A DNA stretch of 64,000 bases. Source: Bradysia coprophila. Its lineage: Eukaryota > Arthropoda > Insecta > Diptera > Sciaridae. Below are positions 23,301-33,127 of this stretch, piece after piece. Under the pieces are notes generated by a model. The model was not told the origin of the DNA. It saw only the letters and a program-made list of their open reading frames with translations, and did not search any database. The translations under genes were made by a program, and so were the position numbers. Position 1 is the first letter of the stretch. Each line of letters begins with the position of its first letter. The stretch is taken from contig NW_023503442.1 of the NCBI RefSeq assembly GCF_014529535.1, forward strand, positions 310,001-374,000, in the 5' to 3' direction.

Positions 23301-23810
23301 AGTCGAGCAATTATTGCAATCAATTGAAAAAAGCAGTTGTAGAATTTTCATCACGACATTTGTAAATAAAAATGATTTTTCTTCGGCCGTACTTCTACAT
23401 TCTTAATTTTCACTCGGAAACCAATATAATTTGTCTGTTTTTTGGTAAAAGATATTAGTTAGTTCATAATCCACGTACATTCGTAGGTCGACTTTACTAG
23501 CATTTATGCGTTCAATATACGCCTGAATCAGATCGAATGCTATTGCTAAAGTCTTATTACATAGTTAAGACCTCAATCTATCTAATACAAGTAGATTTAA
23601 GTTAAAAAAATTAAAGTTAGAGAACTTATCTGTTGAACCTTTTTCACATACCTGTGAAAATTCGAATTTTGAAAATTTTCGTATGGGGAGATCAGCAAAC
23701 CTGGAGTGAAGGAAACCTGTTTTATACTCCTTAGGGGTCCCTTCATCTATATCAAGAGTCATTTCTTGGGTACCCAAAAAAAAACTTTATTTCGGTTGAG
23801 GGGAGCCGTG
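20353..23810 (+). mobile_element. Complete Chapaev-like DNA transposon, 3,458 bp
   Basis: Both ends start CACGGCTCCCCTCAACCG (inverted). The inverted repeats span about 20,353-20,773 and 23,384-23,810. They are nearly identical apart from a ~27-bp gap in the left copy (near 20,502) and a ~15-bp extra in the left copy (near 20,748). AACT flanks both sides (20,349-20,352 and 23,811-23,814). CAC termini plus a 4-bp duplication fit the Chapaev group of the CMC superfamily. One intact ORF lies between. Near-identical TIRs and an open transposase suggest fairly recent insertion. Confidence 0.85.
21050..23365 (+). CDS. Chapaev-like transposase, 771 residues, intact
   Basis: Predicted to be the transposase acting on the flanking inverted repeats. 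The N-terminus is zinc-rich: C8, C15, C18, C21, then ICQSC (65-68) and CFCFIC (108-113), a spacing that recalls the N-terminal region of RAG1. Another C176/C179...H189/C191 cluster follows. A basic stretch (KRES, residue 131; GAKRARAVEK) may be a nuclear signal. The core has MADGGKG (D385), SDYKLL (D474), YPCPYC (C493, C496), PELHEIQG (582-588) and WSEQAGESVH (E728, E732). D385, D474 and E728 or E732 are my candidate acidic triad (inference). ATG 21,050 follows an AT-rich leader with no upstream in-frame alternative worth preferring; no intron is needed. The stop is 16 bp before the right TIR. Confidence 0.8.
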   Translation: MATARSRCNHEENRCKVCVICAKKIVFGSIPRSKFIIGKDMELMIKEFINKEFDLIDSRFPKTICQSCKVRMYERRQGNTARSIPQMANYLDIQLLKETRSTSNDNECFCFICRIAQKQTHTKAAAGKGVKRESVSITPENDLFGAKRARAVEKADTNSNEDDNIADQNTETIEICKLCFVEITRDKSHLCNQKLARKNMVSQIESLPDKTQENILHELLASKAKITNAGSSLRNAEITLRTGGRNSRVILNPEYKKPVFFSEEKLDNFVSHTGFHLNSRIFMQFKINLIDVYLGMSLKEVEKVTNFIRTTAGKRSIPPYYRGHASKKAKVLEEVYQCGNHNFDVEKESEKCDRPVVYADAETLLNSVMEARGIHGEVVIKLMADGGKGFFKISMTILPKDYCEKMYDPDSEQPPKKRSTYEEGGSLGRDANLNGVKRLILLCAVPNIKETYENVRFLWNITKLNSIPYKFVSDYKLLLILIGQQTATSTYPCPYCFITLDVMRTGEVGATIPCSEEGLDELQISEECFKLKTFGDVKESYQKFIDLNCNKKLAKMCHSTINLPVFDEPDEMPIIEKAIIPELHEIQGIVNHIFFDGLVPLLGKENAFKWPQKLGLVSKHYHGEKFEGNACRRLLKESDKLCDKDILEDTPLFKLLPFIQTLKALNKLVNTTCKSGRTHDEWHEYVKELKRCYPATRLTHTLKVHVLLEHLAHGLHYLNGDSLGLWSEQAGESVHREFLKYWAKYQVNTLESSNYCNQLKKAVVEFSSRHL

Positions 23811-24105
23811 AACTGTAGGCTGATGTTCGTTCGGTTGAGTAATTGGCGCAGCTAAATTGTCGTCAACTGTAGGCTGATGTTCGTTCGGTTGAGTAATTCG
23901 CTCAGCTGAATTGTCATCAACTGTAGGCTGATGTTCGTATGATTGAGCTGGCTCAGCTGTATTGTCATCAACTGTAGGCTGATGTTCGTTTGGTTGAGTA
24001 ATTGGCTCAGCTGAATTGTTTTCAGGTTGAATGACGGTTTGAACTGTGAACGGAGGCAGTACTTCTATTAATGTCAGTTTGTAGACGATGAAATTTCTGA
24101 TCACC

Positions 24106-25470
24106 TGTTGGAATTGCTAAGTGCAGCCCGGAAAAGTAAATGGGAAAGAGTGGCGCAAGAGATGAATATCACACATTCAAGCAGAAAAGGTTGGCGCTTA
24201 CTGAGACACCTTGGAGAAACATCTAAGGCTGTAAAAACGAAATCGTGTCAGCATCGCATCAAAAATAATGCAAAATTCAACGATGATTGCACCCGACAAG
24301 TACCACAAGCGCATAATTAAATCGAAACTGAGAAAGTTGGTAAAATCTTTGGCACCTGAGTCAGAATTCGGTCAGGCTTTCTCAATTGATGAACTCGATG
24401 CGGCAATTTGTTCTATTAATGCGGGGAAAGCAGCCGGTCTGGATGGACTGTATCCGGAGTTTCTCAAATATCTTGGGAAACGAGCTAGAATCTGGATTCT
24501 AAAATTTATGAATCAAATTTTCAAAACGGCACGACTACCACCGTTGATGATGAAAATTCCAATCCTGAAAACCGGAGAAAATCAATATTCACTCGGACGG
24601 TGAGGAAATTAAGTTCAACAGCACACCAACCTATCTTGGTCTTCCATTAGATCGGTCTCTGACATTCAAGCCAGCAATGTCAAAATTAAGTGAGAAGCTA
24701 AAATCACGTATCAATTTAGTGCAAAAACTCGTTGGTACGAACTGGGGTGCTAATGGCAACACTCTGAGAACTGCAGCGCTTTCATTGATCTACTCCGTGG
24801 CGGAATATTGTGCACCCGTTTGGTACCGGAGCAGTTATGTGAGCAAAGTGGATACACAATTGAACATCGCTATGAGAACAATCACAGGTGCAGTTGATTC
24901 GACTCCGGTTCCATGGCTTCATGTTTTATCCAACATCGCTCCTTCCCATCTAAGACGACAGGCTGTGGCACATAATGGGTGGGAAAAATGCTTCAACGCT
25001 TCCAGAAACTGTACACTTCCGATCGCTGTCGAATTGGAAAATCTACCACCGGAAAGGCTGACTTCGCGTACTCCAATATGGAATGATCATGTTATCCAAG
25101 CGCGAGATTTCAACATAAAAGATGCTTGGAAACGATATTGGACGGAAAGCACCAACTTTTCGAACAAATCTTTGGTTGAAAGCCCGAACGAGAAGTTGGA
25201 TGGATACGATTTGGAGAGACGCGAAAGGAGGATGTTGAACCGATTCCGATGTGGACTTGGCTGCTGCAAACAACAACTACATCGGTGGAATTTCGTTGAC
25301 TCACCGTTCTGTGACTGATAATGTGACTATTCAAACGATGAATCACATCTTGAGTGATTGCCATCTTAGACGTTTCTCAGGTGATTTGAGCGATTTAAAT
25401 TTAGTGACGGTGGAGGCCGTTGAGTGGCTTAAGAACTTGGACTTAGAAATTTTAGTGAATTAATTTAATG
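24106..25470 (+). pseudogene. LINE with internal deletion of the RT core
   Basis: Pieces in order: RKSKWERVAQEMNITHSSRK (24,130), FSIDELDAAICSINAGKAAG (24,370-24,430, RT start, NxGKAAGLDG), then a deletion that removes the catalytic FADD region, then FNSTPTYLGLPLDRSLTFKP (24,610), AEYCAPVWYRSSYV (24,790) and a C-terminal CCHC-like end (GCCKQQLHRW ... MNHILSDCHLRRF, to 25,460) in shifted frames. This is the layout of a non-LTR element such as jockey/CR1-type LINEs. A short tail follows with no poly(A). Not functional. Confidence 0.7.
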
Positions 25471-26060
25471 AAGATGTAAATGAAAATGTAGTGTCTGCCA
25501 TACAATTAATAATAACAGTCATTACGAAAACCACTCGACAAAGATAAAACCATTGTTAGAATATACAGATTGCGTAGCTTTGGCGCCTTTTGAGTGTTTT
25601 TTTTGAGTGGTGGGTGTACTATTTGGTTAAGAAATCAATTAATTTTTCTTGGTAATCACAAATGTAGCGGTAGCTGGAAATGTGGGGATCATTAGGTATT
25701 ACCTTCCACTAGGTTGGTTCCTAAATTTTGTTTTTTCCTCTGGCACTGGCACTGCCTAACTTCCAGGCATTATTTTCGACATGAGAGCGGTGTTGAAACT
25801 GAAGGTAATGTAAATCCGAAAAAACTGGCAACTCAACAGAAAAACTTATTTAATACCAAAGTTTAATAGTCATCCGTTTTGCTCTCCTTTTACCTGACGT
25901 TGCTATTGTTGACTGTAAACTGTGAACGCACCTCGCCGTTTAGTACTTCACAAATGGTTTAAAACAATGAAAAGTCTTACTCTTTTCTACTATTATTTGA
26001 ACGATCTGTCACGTTTTCCATCTGTTTTTCAGCCATTGACTTGACAGTTGGAATTAAAAC
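25471..26060. other. Gene-free stretch
   Basis: AT-rich; holds the degenerate relative (25,712-25,800) of the tandem repeat at 3,060-3,362. No ORF supported. Confidence 0.3.
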
Positions 26061-26065
26061 AATGC

Positions 26066-26545
26066 AAAAGTCATCTACCATCCACATTAGAACACTGGGC
26101 ATCTTCAGAAACGACGGCAAGCGTCCGGAGGGACTGACCTCAATACCTTGGTCAAAAGGCAAACCTTTATTATAGATGCTACTTGTTTGGACACTTTGGC
26201 CAATTCATACATTAGCAAGACGTCGAAACATGCAGGTGCCGCAGCCGAGCATGGCAGCTAACTGAAACACAAGAAATACTCAGAACTAAAATCATTAAAT
26301 TACATCTTTGTCCCGGTCGCATTCGAAACGCTCGGACCATGGGCAAAAGAGGCAAAAGATTTCATCGGCACTATTGGTTCAAAGCTAAAGAACTGACAGG
26401 ATCAAATGTCGTGGGTAATTTTCTCAACCAACGAATTTCGCTGGCCATCCAACGCTACAATGCATCTCGTGTCATGGAAACGTTGCCACATGCAGCTCGG
26501 TTGGACGAGGTATTTTATGTTTTATCAAAGCGACCGTTAGATAAA
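26066..26545 (+). pseudogene. Reverse-transcriptase C-terminal tail relic
   Basis: In pieced frames: LTSIPWSKGKPLL, DATCLDTLANS-like and SKTSKHAGAAAEH, then VPVAFETLGPWAKEAKDFIG (26,307-26,366), a one-base frameshift, and KELTGSNVVGNFLNQRISLA to METLPHAARLDE (about 26,530). The VxxETLGPWxxEAxxF ... QRISLAIQRxNA pattern is the familiar C-terminal tail of many invertebrate LINE-type RTs. The 110-codon ORF at 26,339 is the shifted reading of the first half plus the true second half. Not functional. Confidence 0.65.
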
Positions 26546-27076
26546 TCAATTTATTTCAGGAGATGTGTCAACAGAACCGATTTTATGGACGCGTGTCAAC
26601 ATACAGACTGTAACAAAGGTCCAATTGCAAGAAAAAAAATAATTTTTTTTGGTCATTTTGCCGAGCTTTAAATCTTTCACTAAACTCAATTTCCATACAA
26701 ATTGTTCGATTTCAGATTGTTTTTATCCATGGATTTGGGGGTCATCTAAAGAAGTGGAAGAGTGTAAACCTAAAAACTTCCAAAACAACTGATATCGTAG
26801 TAAGTGACGCATTCTGCGCTTGTGCTACACATAAATTGTAAAAGCAAAAGCTGGACAAAACATTTTTTAGATCAAATGTTTTAGAAGTTGGCGCGGATTT
26901 TGGACTAAAAATAAGAATTTTGAATCTGAAAATTCTGTAAGTTCCACAAAAATTCTGAAAATTCAAAAATAAAATCCGTGACACTGCGTCACATGTTACT
27001 CTTTTGTGTGTTTTTTTTTTTTTGGTTTATGATTTATTGATTTCCGCCGAAAAATATTTATCAACCGAATGTCGGC

Positions 27077-27113
27077 TATAAAATCCCGCATGTTATCACA
27101 TACACAGGTCAGT
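27077..27113 (+). promoter_or_regulatory. TATA box and initiator of the trypsin-homologue gene
   Basis: TATAAAA at 27,077-27,083 and TCAGTC at 27,109-27,114 are spaced so that the initiator A (27,111) lies 34 bp from the first T of the TATA box, close to the insect norm. This places the transcription start after the in-frame ATG at 27,069 and supports ATG 27,132. Confidence 0.7.
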
Positions 27114-27131
27114 CTAATATTTTCAAATAAA

Positions 27132-28528
27132 ATGCGGTTCATTATTTTCATATATTGTTTGCTACAATATCAGGTTCATGGTCAGGATTGGTCAAACCGA
27201 ACCGTTCGTGTCGACCTCAATGTTAATCGTAGATCTCCAAATGACCAACTTGATGTTCGCGTACAATCACCGAGAATTGTTTTTAGCGGAGTCGATGCCA
27301 CAAATGGTCAATATCCTTGGACTATACTAACCTTGTCACAGACAACTGAACCAGTGTTCATTGCTTGTTCGGGTACAATCATCAGTGACAGCTATTTTCT
27401 TAGTGATTATGGCTGCGTTGAAGAACAGTAAATATATGAATCGTCGTCATGGACATCTATTAATTGTGTACGAAATATGTTCTATATAGCTGGGGGTTTC
27501 CGGTCACCTCGATGGCGATGTATGTTGGATCAGCTCAATGGCAATGGCCCGACAGGGGGGAACCAACAAATTTCGTACGACATTATTGGTACATCGAAGC
27601 GTCGCCTGAAAATAGTCCTGCAATTGTTTTGTGTAGAATTCATGAGCCATTGACATTTAATCCGAATGTTCAACCCATCCGTTTGCCTTATGCTGCAAAC
27701 GCTAATTTCTCATATGAGGCATGGTCGTCCTTAATACTCGGATACCGACTCTCAGCCCCCAATCAGTTGCAATTTGTACCGAGCAACATATTCAACAACA
27801 ACCAATGCGAGTTCGAAATACGTTTCGGTCAAGATCGTGGTATCATTGGTGATCATGAATTATGCGGTACTATTAACAATCAAACTGGATCAGGCTTAAT
27901 ACGCCATTTTGGCATTACAGGTAACATTCGTTAACATTTGTCATAAATAAGGGGTTGTGTACGAAAATCAGAGAAATGATAACAGAGTGCGTTGCGTCCG
28001 TATCGCCGGATAGAATGCGTATGACGACATTTTTGAAAAAAATTGAAACCCATGGCCTCGGCTGTTAAAAAATGTGGTTATGTCACATAACTTATGTCAT
28101 CATGTATGAAATAATAAAAAATAATTAATTTTCGACTCGACGGATTCAAGCCGAACAAAGTGTGTTCAGTTTCACACGGGGAAAAAAGGAATTTCACTTT
28201 GTTGGACTTCGATCCGTCCGTCGAGTCGAAAATTAATTATTTTGCTTTTTGGTATTTGTGAGCCACCAATGTCCATATGAACGCAAATTAAATCTTCAAC
28301 TGTCGATCGTAAATTTGAAATAGACGTTTTCTTACCAGTTGATTTGATTTTCTTTCAGGTGGAGCTTGGATGGTATATGAATACGCGCCAGACTTTGATC
28401 TACACCCAGTTGTTATTGGGATTTATCAGTACCAGATTATTAATGGAACTGCAACATACGGAGTGGGGACCAGAGTCACCCCTTTCTTGGACTGGATTGA
28501 CACACTCACCGGTGGATTATTGAAATAA
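27132..28528 (+). CDS. Secreted trypsin-like serine protease homologue without catalytic triad (3 exons)
   Basis: Exons 27,132-27,427, 27,490-27,920 and 28,359-28,528 sum to 897 nt (298 residues); introns are 62 and 438 bp with GT/AG ends and agreeing phases. MRFIIFIYCLLQYQVHG is a signal peptide. RIVFSGVDATNGQYPW matches the activation site and IVGGxxAxxGQFPW of trypsins. ACSGTIISDSYFLSDYGC stands where CGGSLISxxxVLTAAHC is expected, so the catalytic His is lost. SPAIVLCRIHEPLTFNP replaces DIALLRL, losing Asp. HFGITGGAW replaces GDSGGP, so Ser becomes Thr. It should be an inactive homologue (binding or regulatory role inferred, as for clip-domain-free SPHs). A polyadenylation signal follows at 28,557. 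No disabling mutations. Confidence 0.85.
28117..28243. repeat. Inverted-repeat insert in intron 2 of the protease homologue
   Basis: Outer arms AATTAATTTTCGACTCGACG and its reverse complement (28,122-28,143; 28,218-28,243), with weaker pairing inward (GAACAAAGTG/CACTTTGTT). Looks like a small foldback MITE. Confidence 0.6.
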
Positions 28529-28556
28529 GAATTATGTGCTTTAAAGTTTTAACTTC

Positions 28557-28562
28557 AATAAA
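28557..28562 (+). terminator. Polyadenylation signal AATAAA
   Basis: AATAAA 29 bp after the stop codon of the protease homologue. Confidence 0.65.
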
Positions 28563-28669
28563 AGCAATGCCATTTTGTCACCACTTTTTTCCTTTACAGA
28601 CGTAACTCTCAGTCACTGATCATTTTATTCGACCATTCCGAGGACCATTACCGTTAAATAAATAATTGT

Positions 28670-28990
28670 TTTGTTTCTAGTCTAAATAATTTGTCCGCCA
28701 TTTCATTGCGTTCAATCCCGCTGTGTCCTGGGATCCATACTAGTGTAATGACGTTTCAGTTATCTCCTGCAGCCTCTCTACACTCTAATGCAAGGAGGAG
28801 GTGAATTTATTTGCTTTTAATACTTTTACCGCACCTTGGCTCTCGGTGCAGATTATGTTGTGTCCCTGGACACAGATTATTTCCAATGAGCCTTGTAGGA
28901 TCCCCATCAATCTCCGATAGATACCATTGATTCAGAGCCGCATCATTGTTCTAGCAGGAGCCAGTCGGCTGAGGGTTTGCATTGCCTTCA
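28670..28990 (-). pseudogene. LINE RNase H relic
   Basis: On the minus strand VITLVWIPGHSGIERNEMAD is the conserved C-terminal RNase H motif (WxPGHxGxxGNExAD). Earlier codons (about 28,990-28,760) hold related but stop-ridden sequence. A remnant of an RNase H-bearing LINE, perhaps of the same group as that at 6.0-14.9 kb. Confidence 0.6.
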
Positions 28991-29236
28991 GTGTTTATAT
29001 AATTTGGATTAGACTAATCACTATTAGACAAAGAACCATAGCCTATTTTAGGTAATTTCTTAAAGAATTTTCGGGAATTTTCGAGAATTTTCGGGAATTT
29101 GATTGCAAGTAAAATAAACCTTCACTCAACAATTCGTTGATTTTAATGTCCGATTTAAGTATACTGATAACAATTCTAGAATAAGCAACTTAAAAGATAT
29201 CGATATTAGGAAGTGAATCAAATTAAAATTGAATTT

Positions 29237-29735
29237 TCGGACTCCGTTCCACAGTTTTCTTTGCCGATGCTTCTTCGAAGACACCTTTAAACCACTTCTG
29301 TTCTTTAGACTTAAAATTTGTGTGCGGTTTTCGATTCTTTAAGGCCATCCAATGATTGATTGCTGCTGTCGGATCAAAAGCAGCTAAGGGTGGCATGTTG
29401 CAATTTACGTATAAATAATTATATAAAGTTGCAGCAGACGCTGAAGCCCTGTCATCGTCCTTGAACGTGTTGTATTTATCTGTACAGTAGAAAGAAATAA
29501 TTACTGAACATACGAATCAATCGTTCCACATCAGCTGAGTTCGGTTTGGCTGCAGCAATGCGGGCTAGTGCTATTTTTACCGTGGACAACTAGTCGGGAT
29601 GATATTCGCTTAACTTTTGTAGAGTATCGAGAGGCGATTTGAACTCATAATACTTCAATGATTCTGCTGCAACGAAGTACTCTTCATTAAATTGAGTTTC
29701 GTCCAAGTCGGGAACGATGAATGAATCAGAAATCA
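29237..29735 (-). pseudogene. hAT-like transposase C-terminal relic
   Basis: Minus-strand frames read DETQFNEEYFVAAESLKYYE, an in-frame stop, VKIALARIAAAKPNSADVER (about 29,520-29,580), then after a frameshift FKDDDRASASAATLYNYLYV and NCNMPPLAAFDPTAAINHWM, ending KIQF-stop near 29,237. The AKPxSADVERxxS ... YLYIxxNMPPL pattern resembles the C-terminal dimerisation region of some hAT-derived proteins. The assignment to hAT is tentative; that it is broken is clear. Confidence 0.45.
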
Positions 29736-29744
29736 GACATTTTT

Positions 29745-30200
29745 ATATGAAAAACGCGTGCGAAACGGGGGGGGGGTCAAAAATTAACCGTCCACCGCGT
29801 GCGTAATTTGTGAATGGCCCCTAAACAATTTTTTTTGTCAAATGTGCCACCTAAATGAGAGTGAAGCGGCTTTAATTTGCAAAATTTGTTAAATCCGTCA
29901 CAATTTTCGACAAAAAAATTGAGGTTGGATGAAATCGTCGTCGTTTTTGTAGTCAAGTTTGTGTTTGATACTCGATGATGGTGTATGCATATGATAGTTA
30001 TTTCCAAAATTTAGATTTAGATTATTTTTACATTTTAATTTTTTTTCGAGTGTTCGGGCCGGATCTAATTAGAAAAGCCCGCACGAACAGAATATTTCCA
30101 TTTTCAAAGCCCGTCCGGCCTGAGCCCGGTTGGGCCGGATAAAAAATCGGACAGCGCGACATTTTCGGGCGGCCCGCACATCTCTAATGTGCAGTTGAAG
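29745..30200. other. Ends of two MITE families, otherwise gene-free
   Basis: 29,790-29,821 is a right end like that of the MITE at 6,054-6,216 (GCGTAATTTGTGAATGGCCC). 30,040-30,188 is GC-richer and ends CGGGCGGCCCGCACATCTCTA, the reverse of a TAGAGATGTGCGGGCC terminus typical of hAT-type MITEs; its left end is not clear. Confidence 0.5.
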
Positions 30201-30210
30201 TTTTCAACCA

Positions 30211-31253
30211 AAACGAGCCGTCAGAACAGTCGGAGCGTTTGCTGCGACTGAGCCCCGTACAAACCCGTACATCTATTGCGTACGTGACCCTAGTTCGTCC
30301 GTCGCCCTACTCTTACCGTAAGCCTACTGCGCCCGTAAACGTCGGTAAAGTAAAATTCTTATGAAATGTGTACGTCTTAAAAATTGCGCCCCGTACGACG
30401 TTCCTTTCAAATGTAACACAAATTTCGAATTGACCTAAAATTAAGTAAGTATCATTTTCACCGATTTATATTGATTTTACAAAAATCCAAAATGGCGGCC
30501 GACGGCCATTTTGTTAGGAGGTGGAAAGTAGTACGGCTGCTTTACATTCGTTAGTACCTTTCAAACAAAAAAAAAATTTGAAATTCGGTCAAAGTTTACT
30601 CGAGATATTAACAAAAAAACACCACCTTCACTGTACGGCCGAGTAGCCACATATAAGCTCACTCCAAGAGACCTAGCTCACGCTCCGGTGAATCGAATTT
30701 CATAAACTTTTTTTCCCCTGATTGGTACGGTCAATACCTATCTAATAAAGCAAAATCCATCTAAATACGTTCAAATTTGGCCAACCTACAAGCAAAAACG
30801 GCTTGCCGCCCTGTACCTAGTTCACACCAAGGGGTCTAACTTACGAGTCGGTCATCCAATTTTCATAAACTTTTTTTTTTGTCGATCGGTATTGTAAATA
30901 CCTTTCATTTGACGTATCACTTACAAGTGTAGTGCTTAAATGTCTGGAGATATCGTCGAAAAACAGTTAGGCACTTATTGGGCCCCAGCTCCGGAAGGGT
31001 CGACCCAAAATCGCCCATCTTCGAACTTAGCCTCACTATTTTGACTATCTTTCAGGGGAAAAAAAATTTTGAAATCGGATTTGATTTACTCAAGATATCG
31101 ACGTGACAGACGGACGGACGGACAAAATTTTTATTGCGGATTCGTTATCTATGAACATAGGCAAACACTTTGCCCTTACCGTCTGCTTCGAATTCCATCA
31201 ATTACACACGGCATCGTAATCCTATAAGCCCCTTCGTACTTCGTACGGGGCTA
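30211..31253 (+). repeat. CGTACG-family repeat, most complete copy (~1.04 kb)
   Basis: Runs from ACGAGCCGTCAGAACAGTCG to CTTCGTACTTCGTACGGGGC. Internal landmarks: a CCGACGGCCATTTTG palindromic block (about 30,498), CTCGAGATATTAAC, GACCTAGCTCACGCTCCGG, CATTTGACGTATCAC, a GACGGACG microsatellite near 31,108 and AATTCCATCAATTACACACG. No ORF of note. This copy is the best reference for the family. Confidence 0.75.
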
Positions 31254-31779
31254 ATAAGACCCTATTTGCCCCGGAAGTACATGCAATTACCTTTCTAATG
31301 ACACCCCACATGACCCTATACGGCTCGTGTTACTGGAGAAATTTTTGTAAGAAAAGTGCATGTTTTCGGTTTTTGATCACCAAAGTGGTTTTGGCTTCTG
31401 GGGTCGAATACCTTATTGGGCATGTATAAAAAAGTCCAACGGAAAATTCATCCGATTTCAAGATTCTGTTTTTCAAAAGAATCACTCTATGTGTCTTAAT
31501 AATGTAACAATATTCGCTCAGACAAGTGTTTTTATTCAAATACGTATCAACAAATTTTGCCAAAATTACCACTCAAAAACGAATCCGTTTCCACGTTGAT
31601 ATCCGTATCCGTTCGACTGAAAGACTCCAAGAATGCCAATATAATCAGGAGCAGAATCCCCGTATATTGTTGACCGTGCTGGGACAACGTGTGTTTTGGT
31701 ACTGTTTCGTTCACAAAATCTATACAATTTAATTGTTGAATATATAAGTCAATTTAATAAACGAGCAAAGTTCTTCACG
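31254..31779. other. Gene-free stretch 3' of the CUB gene
   Basis: ORFs on both strands overlap and have no recognisable motif. It includes the 3' end of the minus-strand CUB gene, with a possible ATTAAA signal near 31,758. Confidence 0.3.
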
Positions 31780-32756
31780 TTACCTCCAAATAAACTTTTC
31801 TTGTTCATCGACTGAGGGCAGAGAGTTGCATGCAGCGTTATAAAATGCTAACGAGTCTCCGAACATACAGTAAGCTGACGGTTGAATATCATGATACGTT
31901 ACCTGCAATCCGTGTGCAAAGACATTAGGCTTACTAGCGCCTAGCTTCATCCTAAAAGACATTTAATTGTTTTACCTTAACCTTCCATTCACCTAAGCCA
32001 CTCATGATAGCTCTATCCTGCCGCAAACCCAGATAAGTTATAATTTCATTATTCGGATAGATTCCTCCATCTTCTGGATATTTAACAATTTCTGTTTCAG
32101 CGGGAATTCTTTCCCTATAATGATGGGTAAACGTTGGGGGATTACTGATATCTGGACCGCATCCACGGAACAACAATGTAAAACTTGGCGTGGGATTGAC
32201 AGGACCCCAGTGGTTGAGAGTTGAAAAGGTAACTAAAATTAGCGGACCATTGAAATGCCTTACTTTGAATTCTCCGTGACGACTAGAATTAAATTGACGA
32301 AAACATTGTCGAATATAGTCATGGCTAGTTGAATTCAATACTCACACAGTAGAGTAAGGATAAATTCCTCCAATTTCACCATCGAGCGCCAAAGTGAGAA
32401 TTTCAATGTATTGGCTAGACGATGAGAATGAATCCTCAAGCAGCCGAACTTCAATTTTTGAGTTAATGTCACTACGGATCAACCACATACAACCCGTATT
32501 GTTACCGTAGCCGGTGTGATTATATCGAATGATACCGGAATCTGCCACAATATTTCCTCCACATGTTGTAGCTGGTACGTACATAATAAGTTCCGAGTTC
32601 TATTATTGCCATATCCAGTCAGGAGTCAGACTCCGCTGTTTTTGGTAGTATGGTATGGTAGTACTCACATTCAACAAAATCCGTACATGTTTGTGCTGTT
32701 ACAAGCTGGTACTGAAATACCAGCATTACGAACACAACAATTTCTATAGCGGCCAT
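31780..32756 (-). CDS. Secreted CUB-domain protein, multi-exon; last junction unresolved
   Basis: Exon 1 (32,756-32,669) encodes signal peptide MAAIEIVVFVMLVFQYQLVT. Exon 2 (32,571-32,346) begins a CUB domain (CGGNIVADSGIIRYN, NTGCMWLI). Exon 3 (from 32,282) completes it (ILVTFSTLNHWGPV, FTLLFRGCG) and starts a second, divergent one. Introns of 97 and 63 bp have GT/AG ends and matching phases. A final coding block (31,962-31,780) has a CUB end, VFAHGLQVTYHD, then C/N-rich sequence and stop. Canonical sites between 32,000 and 31,950 give only 24-41-bp introns or a phase clash, so either I miss a site or the gene has a recent lesion. CUB domains bind proteins or sugars extracellularly; its role is unknown. 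Confidence 0.7.
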
Positions 32757-32788
32757 ATCGCTCCTAAAAGTTTGGAGCACACTTGCTT

Positions 32789-32823
32789 CTGATGTTATGT
32801 CTAACCATTTCTTACCTTTTATA
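32789..32823 (-). promoter_or_regulatory. TATA box and initiator of the CUB gene
   Basis: On the minus strand TATAAAAG (32,823-32,816) precedes TCAGAA (initiator A about 32,790) by about 33 bp; the ATG follows 34 bp later at 32,756. Confidence 0.65.
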
Positions 32824-33127
32824 CCACCACCATATCTCCGCTCTATCGAATTGATTACCGAGAAATCATTATAAAGATCAAGAAATTCATTAATTTTATC
32901 TTGGCAACAAATATTTATCATTACAGTTCCGAATCGGAAGGTGTTTGTGCTGTTATATTGGTGAATTTATATCAAAGTCTTTGTTGTTGACGATATGCTT
33001 AATTTTAATGAACCAGTGCCTCATCATGAATTTTTATCTTTTCGGAAAACTCTTCACAAGATTTACGACAAGCAATTCAAAAAACATGATAACGACAATC
33101 CATTTTATCAACGAAAGTGAAATTGTA

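Larger units (their letters stand above)
20193..24104 (-). pseudogene. ORF of 18-residue tandem repeats, interrupted by the Chapaev-like transposon
   Basis: Minus-strand frame from about 24,104 has four units of (N)SAEPITQPNEHQPTVDD-like repeats (54 bp each) up to the transposon edge at 23,814. Beyond the element, from 20,352, the frame resumes with DDNLAAPITQPNEHQPTVEDN and ends LHKRDK-stop at 20,193. Removing the element and one AACT restores the frame, so it was one ORF. The upstream end has no ATG and abuts a truncated LINE, so the 5' part is lost. Low-complexity, hydrophilic; no function recognised. It may be part of the P-like element tail or an unrelated gene. Confidence 0.5.

Noticed and set aside
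27069..27131. Upstream ATG of the protease-homologue frame
   Set aside because: It precedes the TATA box and initiator; the ATG at 27,132 gives a proper signal peptide.
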